Shown piece by piece: positions 19,978 to 28,858 of a DNA stretch of 64,000 bases. Each line of letters starts with the position of its first letter. Position 1 is the stretch's first letter. The translations under genes were made by a program, and so were the position numbers. The stretch comes from Chthoniobacteraceae bacterium (GTDB lineage Bacteria > Verrucomicrobiota > Verrucomicrobiia > Chthoniobacterales > Chthoniobacteraceae). Below the pieces are notes generated by a model. The model saw only the letters and a list, made by a program, of their open reading frames with translations, did no database searches and had not been told where the DNA came from. The DNA lies in NCBI GenBank assembly GCA_947449735.1, contig CANFTB010000019.1, positions 17,097 to 81,096 on the forward strand, written 5' to 3'.

Positions 19978-22182
19978 ATGATCGTTTTCGAGCACAGCTT
20001 CCCTGTCTGGTCTATCGCCATGGTGATCGCGGCGGCCGTCGTATGCGGCATTTTTACTGCCTGGCGATTCCTGCAGCGGCGCGCATTCAGTGCGGTTCTT
20101 GTGTGCCTGTATGTTCTCGTCCTTGCCGGAATGACGTGGTGCTTGTTGCTGCCCGGGATTCGCAACACCTACACGCAGGTCCGGAAGCCCCGGTTTATCG
20201 TCGCCTTGGACACCTCGCAGAGCATGACGCTGTCCCCAGCACCGAATATTCCGAACCGGTGGACGACAGCGCAGGAGGCTCTCATTCGACCATGGCTCAA
20301 GCACATCACGAGCGAGTGCGACATTGAGTTTTTCCACTTCAACTCCGAACTATCGGAGAACACCCCGATCAGCGATGCCCGCTCGCTCAAACCCGACGGA
20401 GCCGCCACTCGTCTGCGACACTCTCTCAAAAAAATCGCAGACCATTCCGCCGGCCTCAACGTCGCAGGCATGCTGCTTTTAAGCGATGGAACCGACACGG
20501 GAGAGGCGCTGGACGACTGGGCCGGCGTGCCCCAACCCTTTCCCGTCTACACCCTCAGGCTCGAACCGCCCGGGGGCTGGAAGCAGGACCCGGATCTGAG
20601 AGTCGACACCGTCACCACTTCACGCCGCGTCACCCTCGGATGGAAGTCTGAGTTGAAGACAAAAGTCTCTGGACAGGGAACACGGGGATCGCCTGTGACC
20701 GTGCAACTGTTCGAAAACGGTGCACTCAAAGGTGAAATCCCGACCCAAATTCCAGATGAAGGAGGCGAACGCGAGGTGACCTTCGACTTGGAACATCCGA
20801 AGATGGGGATCTTCAACTACCGCGTGTTTGTTCCTCCGCTGGCAGGTGAAATCAACAAGGAGGACAACGAACAGATGGTGAACGTCGAGGTCGTGGACGC
20901 TCGCAACCGCCTGCTCTACCTCGAAGGCGTCCCGAGGTGGGAATACAAATATCTCCGCAGAGCTCTTCTCTCCGAACGCCAGATCTCCCCGATTATTTTT
21001 TTCACCGGTTCCGACGGTTCGCCTCAGGGCGGAACACCCGTGGGAAATGTCACGGCGGACATGACGACTCAGCAGTTGGCGTACTTCAAGATCATCATGC
21101 TGGGCAACATCGATGCCAAGGAACTGGGTGCCGCCCGCGCAAAGAACCTCGTCAAGTTCGTGGAGGAGGGCGGAAGCCTCATCCTTCTGGGCGGTGCGAA
21201 GGGTTGGACAGCGGGTGGTCTGGAGGAAACTGATCTTGGCAAAATGCTGCCGGTTCGAGGCGCTGACGTGAAGACTCTCGAGGGAGAGAAGCCCTTCCCC
21301 GTAAAACTGAGCGAGGCAGCCCGTGGGCACCCGGCATTCGCTGGCGATGCGGCGCTCTGGCAGAACATTCCCCCTGTCCTCTCACTTTTCACGGGCTTCG
21401 CCCTCTCCCCAGGAGCTGAGACGCTTGTTACGGCAGACACTCCAAACGGAACGCAACCCGTTGTCGCCACCCAACGCTTTGGCCAGGGAAAGGTCACAGC
21501 CATCCTAACCGATTCGCTTTGGCGCTGGCAGTTGGGACCCGAGGCCGGACGAGCGCGGCCCTACGAGAGGTTTTGGACCCAGATGATTTCCTGGCTGCTC
21601 CCCCGCCAGGAGGCAATCGATGGAATGCGCCTCGAATTCGTCGCAGATCGGGATCAGGTCTTTCTCGGTGAATCCATCGAACTCAGCGCCCGGTTCGGCA
21701 CTGACGACTCGCTAAAACCTGACAGCATCGAGGCAAAGATCACCTTACCCGACAAACGCGAGGTGCCCTACCGGATGTCTCCGCAACTTGTAACACTGCC
21801 CTCCGGCAAGAGTTTCCCGGGATTCAGTGCGACATTTTCCGCGACGCAACCCGGGCTCTATAACGTCAGCGGCTCCGCAAAGATGAAGGGGCAGACCTAC
21901 GCCAGCGAGCCTTTCAGCTTTTTCGTAAAGCCGCACTCCCCGGAAACCGTTCCGCGCCCCGCAAAGGTGGAGGTGCTCCAGGCACTCTCCACGTCGAGCG
22001 GTGGACGCTTCTTCGAGTCTCTCGATTCAATGAACGAGGGCCTCTCCAAACTCCAGTTCCACACAAGCGAGGAAAAACTCTCCGACTACAAGACGCTGTG
22101 GCGGGAGTGGCCGGCGGTCATCCTGCTCATGAGCGTGCTTGCAATCTCATGGGGCTTAAGGAAAAGCCAAAATTTACCGTGA
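19978..22182 (+). CDS. Membrane VWA/glutamine-amidotransferase-like protein
   Basis: 734 residues. Two N-terminal helices (about 12-30 and 37-58) precede a VWA-like domain with MIDAS D78-x-S80-x-S82 and a later SDGTDTG. The central part (about 300-520) has a GATase1-like fold pattern (MLGNIDAKELG, FVEEGGSLILLGG) without an obvious catalytic triad. A last transmembrane helix occurs near 711-728. Such proteins regularly follow BatA-like genes in planctomycete and verrucomicrobial MoxR loci. It lies 12 bases after the BatA-like gene. Probably a membrane component of the same complex. Confidence 0.85.
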   Translation: MIVFEHSFPVWSIAMVIAAAVVCGIFTAWRFLQRRAFSAVLVCLYVLVLAGMTWCLLLPGIRNTYTQVRKPRFIVALDTSQSMTLSPAPNIPNRWTTAQEALIRPWLKHITSECDIEFFHFNSELSENTPISDARSLKPDGAATRLRHSLKKIADHSAGLNVAGMLLLSDGTDTGEALDDWAGVPQPFPVYTLRLEPPGGWKQDPDLRVDTVTTSRRVTLGWKSELKTKVSGQGTRGSPVTVQLFENGALKGEIPTQIPDEGGEREVTFDLEHPKMGIFNYRVFVPPLAGEINKEDNEQMVNVEVVDARNRLLYLEGVPRWEYKYLRRALLSERQISPIIFFTGSDGSPQGGTPVGNVTADMTTQQLAYFKIIMLGNIDAKELGAARAKNLVKFVEEGGSLILLGGAKGWTAGGLEETDLGKMLPVRGADVKTLEGEKPFPVKLSEAARGHPAFAGDAALWQNIPPVLSLFTGFALSPGAETLVTADTPNGTQPVVATQRFGQGKVTAILTDSLWRWQLGPEAGRARPYERFWTQMISWLLPRQEAIDGMRLEFVADRDQVFLGESIELSARFGTDDSLKPDSIEAKITLPDKREVPYRMSPQLVTLPSGKSFPGFSATFSATQPGLYNVSGSAKMKGQTYASEPFSFFVKPHSPETVPRPAKVEVLQALSTSSGGRFFESLDSMNEGLSKLQFHTSEEKLSDYKTLWREWPAVILLMSVLAISWGLRKSQNLP

Positions 22183-22221
22183 TCAAAGCTTCCCTTTTGA
22201 CTAGAAAAATCCACACCACCC

Positions 22222-22833
22222 ATGCGCCCTCCCCTGCTCCTCGCAACGATCTCTGCGCTCCTCGTTCACGCCGCTCTTTCCGACGCGCAGGCACAGTCCA
22301 TCATTGAGAACGGCAGCTTTGACGACCCAGCCTCTCCCCTCAAGGGATGGACCATCGACTACGCCTTTTCCGGCAATTCGCACTACATGGACAACAAATC
22401 CAAAGTTTCCATCGCCAGCGAGGCCGCCCGAAAGAATGTCGTGCAGTTTGCTTCCGCCGGTGATGCGGGAGTCAAAATGGAGAGCAAGAGCTTCCCCCTT
22501 GAACCCGGATTCAAATACACCTGCTCGCTGGACATCAAGGGCGCCGGATACCGGGTCTACTTCGCCGGCTACCAGTTCGCGCCCGGAGTGCGCCCCCACG
22601 AGAACCCCGACCTCGGCGAGCTTCGCATGGTTTACCAGAGCAAGGCGGCGACCGGTTCGAGCGCCGAGTGGAAGCAGGAGCGCTTTGAACTTCCTGGAGT
22701 CACTCTTTCCCAGCAAGCCATCGACCACCTGAAAAAGGTGCGCTACCTCACTGTTTACATCTGGATGGCCAAGCCCGGCTTTGTCGACAACGTGTCCGTT
22801 ACAAAAACGGCGGACCCTTCAATGCGCTTTTAG
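22222..22833 (+). CDS. Exported carbohydrate-binding-like protein
   Basis: 203 residues with a signal peptide (about 1-29). The mature part is beta-rich and begins ENGSFDDPASPLKGW, a pattern seen at the start of many CBM-like jelly-roll domains. A YTCSLDIKGAG strand and a final FVDNVSV strand also fit that fold. No enzymatic motif is seen. It lies 39 bases after the VWA/GATase-like gene and 12 bases before the 1193-residue gene, so it belongs to the same unit. A binding role at the cell surface is inferred from fold alone. Confidence 0.7.
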   Translation: MRPPLLLATISALLVHAALSDAQAQSIIENGSFDDPASPLKGWTIDYAFSGNSHYMDNKSKVSIASEAARKNVVQFASAGDAGVKMESKSFPLEPGFKYTCSLDIKGAGYRVYFAGYQFAPGVRPHENPDLGELRMVYQSKAATGSSAEWKQERFELPGVTLSQQAIDHLKKVRYLTVYIWMAKPGFVDNVSVTKTADPSMRF

Positions 22834-22845
22834 CCCCTCATCGGC

Positions 22846-25800
22846 ATGTCCACCCAGTACGCCGCAAAACTCGAGCAGATCGGCCGCAACCTCAACCAGT
22901 GGAGGGCGGAACTGAAGCTCTCGCTTGGTCTGGCGGCAATCGGAGGCTGGATCTGGGCCCTCGGCCTGCTGGACGTTTGGCTGCGCATGGAGCGGCCCGC
23001 GCGTCTGGCCACTTGGTGCATCCTGCTCGTAATCGTGGGGGGGACGGTCTGGCTGGTGCGCGCCGCCCTAAGATCAAGATTCACCCTTGAAAGCGTTGCT
23101 GCGACGCTCGAAAAGGCGTTCCCGCAACTGGACAACCGCCTCATCAATTACCTTCAACTTTCCAGAAATCCAGAGGCGGATCCCTTCAAAGAGGCCTATG
23201 TGAAGAACGGCGTCCCCGCCTTTCTGAAGCTTGATTTACAGCAGATGCGCGACAGGCCGCGACACCGGCGAAACTGGTTCGCCGCCGCAACAGCCGCAGT
23301 CCTTCTTCTCATCCCGCTTTTTATTTTTGGACAGGCCTGGTCCGTGGCTCTCTGGAGAACGGTGAATCCGTTTACAAACATTGCACCGCCGAGTCTGACC
23401 AAAATCCTCAACGTCACTCCCGGCGCCACCGCAGTCATACAAGGCGAACCGCTCCTGCTGGCCTGCTCAGTGAAAGGGTTCGAGGGACATGAGGTGAGAG
23501 TCGAAATCGAACCCAGCGATACGGTCAAAAGCGTTTACTCCCTCGGATCCATCCGCGGAGGAGAAGTTCAGGACTTCAGCTACAAAACTCCAAAGGTCAC
23601 GACAGGCCTCCGCTACAGGTTCAAAGCCGGAGACGCCCAAGACTCGCCGTGGTTCAGCGTCAGCACCCGCCCCCTGCCGGCTTTCACGAACGTTTCCGTC
23701 GCAATCATCCCGCCCGACTACATGCGCCTTCCCAAACGCTCCCTTGATGCCAGGGAAGGCCGTCTTGCAATACCGACAGGCTCGAGCGTCCGGCTCACAG
23801 CAACCGCCAACATGCCGCTCAAGGATGTGCAAACTGCGCTCGCCTCTTCAGAACCGCACCAGTTTTCGATAGTCGACAACAACCCGAACGTTTGGACGGC
23901 TAGTGTTGTCGTCTCAACGGGCACCGCCTTCACCCTGCGTGGCAGGGACGCCGACGGCATTGCCTTCGAAGAATCCATTCCTTTCACGCTCGACCCCGAC
24001 AAGTCTGCGGGAATCGAGATCGTCTCCCCGGGCAGCCGGGCCACCCTGCCCAGCGGCGAGCGGCCCCAGATCGATTTCCGGGTGGCCGATGATTTCGGCA
24101 TCACCGAAGTTTTTGTGGAGGAGGTGAAACCGGACGCCACGCTCGAGGACAAAGGCACGGAACTCAAGCGCTGGAAGGTCGGGGCCATGCGCGAATTCCG
24201 TCAGGTGTGGCGCAGCGAAAATCCTGCTCCACAGGGCGCGGACGTGGCTTTCCGCATCGTGGCCATCGACAACAAACCGGACAACCCGAACCAATCAGTC
24301 TCGGCCAATATCGTTTTCAACGCCCCGCCAGCAGTGGAAGCTGCCAAGCAGCGCGAGGCGCTCGACAGAGAGGCACGCAACAACATCGAGTCCGTCATCG
24401 CTCTGCAAAAGCAGAACCTCGCCGATACAACCCGGTACAAGGGCGCTGTCAAAGCCACCGCGGAATCAAAATGGAAAAGTACCGCCGACGTGCAGTCACG
24501 CATCCGAACCACGGTTCACGACCTGCTCTCCAATCCACTCAAGCCGCTCGGCAGCCTCACCACTGCAATGCAGAAGCTTTACGTGAACGAGATGGTGCTT
24601 GCCGTGGACTCACTGCAGTCGATTCCAGCGGCTGACGACAAAAAAAAGGAGGTGCTCGCAAGCGAGGCGGTCGCTCTCCAAACCACTATTTTAAAACACC
24701 TCGTATCCGCTGTTTCCGCAGTGGACGAGTCAAAGCTCGAACGCAGCGTCACCGGACTCAGCGCTCTTTTGGAGGCCCTTCTCCGCAACCAGGGCAACGC
24801 TCTAAAGCAGACTGCCGCACTGGTGGAAGCCAAGGCAAAGGTTCCGAAGCAACTCGTGGACGCACAGGACCAAATCGGAACCGAAATGACGGCCTTCCTC
24901 GCCGCGTGCAAGCAGGAGGCGGCGCAGTCGGCTCAGACCGACGCGGCCCTTTCCGGAACCATCGAACGCATGACGGCCAAAGCGAACGAGCTCAAAATTC
25001 GCGGCGACATGGTCATAGCGGCGGAGCGCCTGGATCAAAACCAGTCGGCCGACGCTCTCCCAATCCAAGAGCGCATTTTAACCGGACTCAAAGGTCTGCA
25101 AGCGATGCTCGACCAGATCAAGATGCAGGAGGAGGCCGAAAAACGCGAGCTTCTGATGGACGCCGTCAAGCAGGCCAAGGAGAAACTCAACAAGATCGAG
25201 GCCCTGAACGAAAAAATGAACGAGGCCATGGAGCAGGTCAAAGGACAGAAAAACAAGGACGACCAAAAATCCGACGAGATGACGGAGGACTTTGCAGCGA
25301 TGAAGGAGAACATCAAACAAGCGCTCCTCGAAGTTCCAAACGACCTCCACATTTTCACCGAACTGAACGTAGCGAACGATCTGGTGGAGGATGTCTTCTC
25401 AGTATTTCAGGAAATCGAGCAAAAGGAGGACTCGGAAAACGACGGCGCGGACAAAGTGAAGGAGAGCGGCGCCGCGAAGGATGAGAAAATGCTGGCGGCA
25501 ATGGGCGAGGCCCAAAAGCGTCTCGATGCCATGGAAATGTGGCTCGCAGAGAAGCCCGATGAGAAGAAAATAACCGCCGAGGCCTTCGACAAGGCGGAGA
25601 TGCCGGAGTCGGGAGTCGCCCTTGGTGAACTTGCCGCCGCAGCACAGGACCTCCTGGGAGATCTTCTCAAAGAGGATCAAAAAATGGCGGAGAAAGCCGA
25701 CGACAGTGCCACCAATCAGGCAATGTCCGACACCCCGGCGGGTGCCGAGGTCGCCGAGGGGGAGATCGCCTCGTTCGCCGCGCAGGGAAAATCCGGCAAC

Positions 25801-26427
25801 CAGGCCCCCGATCACAAAGAGCAGGATGGCCGCTCGAATGTCGGCCGCCAGGGCATGGCCGTCGGAGAAACCGCGGCGGGATCCGGCACGATCGGAGAAG
25901 GCGACAAAAACATCGAGGCACGCCGCACTGAGGAACCGATGCAAAGCGGAAAGGTGGACCTCGCAGGCGAAGCAGATACCAAGGCGACTGGAGGAGGAAA
26001 GCTCGGAACAGGAAAGGCCGACGCCATGGGAATGGGAGGAGGCGCCGAACGCGTCGACTCCATGGAGGCCGGCTCGGATGCGGGCATGGCGGCGCTCATG
26101 GCGCGCCAAGCGGATGCGCTTTACGCCAAGGCCTCGATGAAGAACGTGCGCGTGGATTCGCTCAAAACAGCCTCCCACGAACTGCGGCAGGCAGCGGACG
26201 CCATAGCGAAGGGAAACATTGAGCAGATGCGCGAACATCGCAAACTGGCCATCTCCTCCTTGAGCCGTGCTACTGCCAATCTTTCAGCAGCTCCTTCCGG
26301 CGCGATGGAAGCCAAGGGCACGACCGGCGCCCTCGACAGCGTGATTGAAAGCGGGCCGGACCATGCACCCCCCAAATACCGGAGCAAAGTGGCCGAATAC
26401 TACAAAGCCCTCAACGGCGCCTTATGA
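22846..26427 (+). CDS. Giant membrane-anchored coiled-coil protein (DUF4175-like)
   Basis: 1193 residues. Three hydrophobic helices occur at about 26-47, 53-73 and 145-170. They are followed by a beta-rich extracytoplasmic region (about 185-485) with repeated strand patterns such as VSVAIIPPDYMRLP, and then a very long charged helical region (about 490-900) rich in K, E, Q and A, predicted coiled coil. The C-terminal 250 residues are glycine-rich and low complexity (GGGKLGTGKADAMGMGGG) before a final helix. The layout recalls DUF4175-type proteins, but I am not sure of membership. It closes the MoxR-partner unit and could act as a periplasmic spacer or scaffold. Confidence 0.75.
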   Translation: MSTQYAAKLEQIGRNLNQWRAELKLSLGLAAIGGWIWALGLLDVWLRMERPARLATWCILLVIVGGTVWLVRAALRSRFTLESVAATLEKAFPQLDNRLINYLQLSRNPEADPFKEAYVKNGVPAFLKLDLQQMRDRPRHRRNWFAAATAAVLLLIPLFIFGQAWSVALWRTVNPFTNIAPPSLTKILNVTPGATAVIQGEPLLLACSVKGFEGHEVRVEIEPSDTVKSVYSLGSIRGGEVQDFSYKTPKVTTGLRYRFKAGDAQDSPWFSVSTRPLPAFTNVSVAIIPPDYMRLPKRSLDAREGRLAIPTGSSVRLTATANMPLKDVQTALASSEPHQFSIVDNNPNVWTASVVVSTGTAFTLRGRDADGIAFEESIPFTLDPDKSAGIEIVSPGSRATLPSGERPQIDFRVADDFGITEVFVEEVKPDATLEDKGTELKRWKVGAMREFRQVWRSENPAPQGADVAFRIVAIDNKPDNPNQSVSANIVFNAPPAVEAAKQREALDREARNNIESVIALQKQNLADTTRYKGAVKATAESKWKSTADVQSRIRTTVHDLLSNPLKPLGSLTTAMQKLYVNEMVLAVDSLQSIPAADDKKKEVLASEAVALQTTILKHLVSAVSAVDESKLERSVTGLSALLEALLRNQGNALKQTAALVEAKAKVPKQLVDAQDQIGTEMTAFLAACKQEAAQSAQTDAALSGTIERMTAKANELKIRGDMVIAAERLDQNQSADALPIQERILTGLKGLQAMLDQIKMQEEAEKRELLMDAVKQAKEKLNKIEALNEKMNEAMEQVKGQKNKDDQKSDEMTEDFAAMKENIKQALLEVPNDLHIFTELNVANDLVEDVFSVFQEIEQKEDSENDGADKVKESGAAKDEKMLAAMGEAQKRLDAMEMWLAEKPDEKKITAEAFDKAEMPESGVALGELAAAAQDLLGDLLKEDQKMAEKADDSATNQAMSDTPAGAEVAEGEIASFAAQGKSGNQAPDHKEQDGRSNVGRQGMAVGETAAGSGTIGEGDKNIEARRTEEPMQSGKVDLAGEADTKATGGGKLGTGKADAMGMGGGAERVDSMEAGSDAGMAALMARQADALYAKASMKNVRVDSLKTASHELRQAADAIAKGNIEQMREHRKLAISSLSRATANLSAAPSGAMEAKGTTGALDSVIESGPDHAPPKYRSKVAEYYKALNGAL

Positions 26428-26587
26428 GCCCCGCCCGCCCTCTCGCGGGTTTCGCTCGCCCACGGGGTCCCGCATCGGAACGTGCAAAAGCCGGACGCTT
26501 CTTTTGACCGGGAAACTCGCGAATTGAACGGTGCCCGCAAAGCTACCCTCCCCTTACCAACCGAATTGCCTGCGCACCCCGACACGA

Positions 26588-28858
26588 ATGGAGATTCCCA
26601 ACTACCAGCCCTTCTACCTTCAATCCCTTGAGGGGCTGCGAGCTGAGATCAAACGACTCGGCCTGACCGCCCCAGCTGATGAGGACCTGTCCCCCCTTGG
26701 AGAGCCGCTTAGCGTCGACGGCAGGATCATCCCGAACCGGTTTTGCGCACAACCCGTCGCAGGCAACGACGCGGAATCAAACGGAGCTCCTGGCTCTCTG
26801 ACCCTCAGGCGCTACACCGCTTACTCGAAAGGGGCGTTTGGTCTAATCTGGGTCGAGCGCACTTCTGCCGTTGACGGTCAGGAGCCGAGAGGGCTGCGCC
26901 TTTCAAGGGATACGGTTACTCGCTTCGCAAAAATGCTCGAGGACATGCGAGCTTCCGCAACCGTAAAGCCGCTGGTGGTGATTCAACTCACTGCGACATC
27001 CTCCGAGGCTATGATCGCCTCCGCAAAATTTGCAGAGGACGCCGGCTTTGATGGCGTCGACATCCAGGGCGACAGGAACACGCTGCCCGGCACTCTGGCG
27101 CGCCTGCGTAACGCTGCACCGGGCCTTCTTTTGACCACCCGACTCTGCGCCTATGAAGGTGTTCGAGGCGGCTTCGGCGTCTCATTGAATGACTTCCGCA
27201 AACACGACCTAAGCGGTCCCATTACCTTCGCCCGCAGCCTCCTCGAAAGCGGGCTGCAGATGCTGAATGTCACCTCGGCAGGCCCTCGCCTCGTGGGGAC
27301 GACGCGAGGAAGTCAACCCTTCGCAGATTTCGAGCGCGGAGACGAACACCCGCTGACCACCATGGCGAGGCAGCTGATGCTGGTGCAGACCCTTCGAGAG
27401 ACCTTCCCAACCGTACCGATGGTGGGCACCGGTTTCAGCTGGCTGCGGGAGTTTGCGCCCAATATCGCCTCAGCTGCCATCCGGTCAGGGGTTATGCACT
27501 TAGCCGGCTTGGGACGAGCCGCCCTGGCGTGTCCGGATTTACCATCGCAGGTATTGAGCCGCGGCATGGTGGAAGGCGGCTCCACCTGCATGGTGTGCTT
27601 TGCCTGCTCTCATCTCGCGGAGTCTGGCAGAGAAGTCGGCTGCGTCATTCGGGATCCTGAAGTGTACGGACACGCGTTCCGCGACGCACGTCGCCTGGAC
27701 GCTGACCGGCTCCTGTCGGGTGCCGCCCGGTGTCATCTTTGCGAGGCGGCGCCGTGCAGCGCCAAGTCCCCAACGCGCACAGACATTCCATCCTTCATCA
27801 AGGCCTTCCGCCAAGGACGGACGCAGGATGCCTACGAAGTATTGCGGGCCGGCAATGCTCTGCCCGAAATGGTTTCGCAGACAGGGCCCTCCTGGTGCGA
27901 AGCCGAAGGGGCATGCATCGAGAAAACCCTCAGCGGAGTTGCGGTTCCTATCAGAGACCTCCAATACGCAGCCGCCTGGCAGGCGAGGAACAACGGCATT
28001 TCCGGAATCACCATGCCCGAGGTCAGCAGCCACAAGACTGTGGCAGTCGTCGGCGGCGGGTCTGCGGGCATCTCTGCGGCCGCACGCCTTCTCGAGTTGG
28101 GGCATCGCGTCCATATTTACGAGGCGTCCAATTGTCTCGGGGGGGTGCCGGCGCGCCTTCTTGCCAGGCATCGCGCCATGGCGGATCCCAGCGGCGAAAT
28201 CGCGGCTTTGTTGCGCCCTGCCCTTTCGGCCGGACGCCTTGAGTGCTTTTTCAAAAGGACTCTGGGCAAGGACGTCTTTCTCAAAGATCTAGCTCTCGAA
28301 TATGACGCCGTCCTTGTGAACGTTGGATTGTGGCGCGAGCGCTCACTTGGCAAGGCGTACGGCGTGATTGGCGCGCTGGATCTTCTCGAGCATGGTCTGC
28401 CATCCACTCCGCGGCGTGTCGCTGTGCTGGCTGGGGGAGACAGTGCCATGGACGCGTGCTCTGCCCTTCATGCCCTCGGCACCGATGAGATTTATGTGGT
28501 CTTTGAGGGGTCCAGAGCAGAAATGCACTGGCACATGTCGGACAGCTGGTTCGCGAGACCGGGGGTTCATGCCATGATGAGTTGGAAGCCGCTTGGCTAC
28601 GCATGCGACGTTGAGGGAAGAGTGAACGGTCTCCGCCTGGGGCATTCAGCATTGGGCATTGAGTCGACCCTGCCTGTTGATCTGGTGGTTGAGGCGATGG
28701 GTTTGACCCTCTGCGAAACCGTTCGCTCCGAGCTCGAGACCTGTTCGGGCGTCGTGCATACTGCGGGTGCCATGGTGAATGGAGGAGCCTCAGTCGGCCA
28801 CTGCGTTGCAGAAGGTCATGCGGCGGCAGAAAACATCCACAGGCAGCTTTTAAAATGA
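26588..28858 (+). CDS. Chimeric flavoenzyme: old yellow enzyme-4Fe4S-GltD-like
   Basis: 756 residues from the ATG at 26588 (earlier frame residues look non-coding). Domains in order: an old yellow enzyme-type FMN barrel (about 35-335); a FadH-type 4Fe-4S motif CMVCFACSH...C (C-x2-C-x2-C-x11-C, about 337-355); a GltD-type N-terminal iron-sulfur module (about 380-470); FAD binding GGGSAG (near 494) and an NADPH site GGDSAMDA (near 618). In the GltD-type module the fourth cysteine of the first set is serine (CHLCEAAPCSAKSP), and the second set also lacks its first cysteine. FadH itself has no GltD-type insert. It overlaps the YcaO gene by four bases. Substrate unknown. Confidence 0.82.
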   Translation: MEIPNYQPFYLQSLEGLRAEIKRLGLTAPADEDLSPLGEPLSVDGRIIPNRFCAQPVAGNDAESNGAPGSLTLRRYTAYSKGAFGLIWVERTSAVDGQEPRGLRLSRDTVTRFAKMLEDMRASATVKPLVVIQLTATSSEAMIASAKFAEDAGFDGVDIQGDRNTLPGTLARLRNAAPGLLLTTRLCAYEGVRGGFGVSLNDFRKHDLSGPITFARSLLESGLQMLNVTSAGPRLVGTTRGSQPFADFERGDEHPLTTMARQLMLVQTLRETFPTVPMVGTGFSWLREFAPNIASAAIRSGVMHLAGLGRAALACPDLPSQVLSRGMVEGGSTCMVCFACSHLAESGREVGCVIRDPEVYGHAFRDARRLDADRLLSGAARCHLCEAAPCSAKSPTRTDIPSFIKAFRQGRTQDAYEVLRAGNALPEMVSQTGPSWCEAEGACIEKTLSGVAVPIRDLQYAAAWQARNNGISGITMPEVSSHKTVAVVGGGSAGISAAARLLELGHRVHIYEASNCLGGVPARLLARHRAMADPSGEIAALLRPALSAGRLECFFKRTLGKDVFLKDLALEYDAVLVNVGLWRERSLGKAYGVIGALDLLEHGLPSTPRRVAVLAGGDSAMDACSALHALGTDEIYVVFEGSRAEMHWHMSDSWFARPGVHAMMSWKPLGYACDVEGRVNGLRLGHSALGIESTLPVDLVVEAMGLTLCETVRSELETCSGVVHTAGAMVNGGASVGHCVAEGHAAAENIHRQLLK

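Noticed and set aside
26428..26587. Terminator after the 1193-residue gene
   Set aside because: A short CCCGC/GCGGG stem is present but has only a few T residues after it, so I did not call it.
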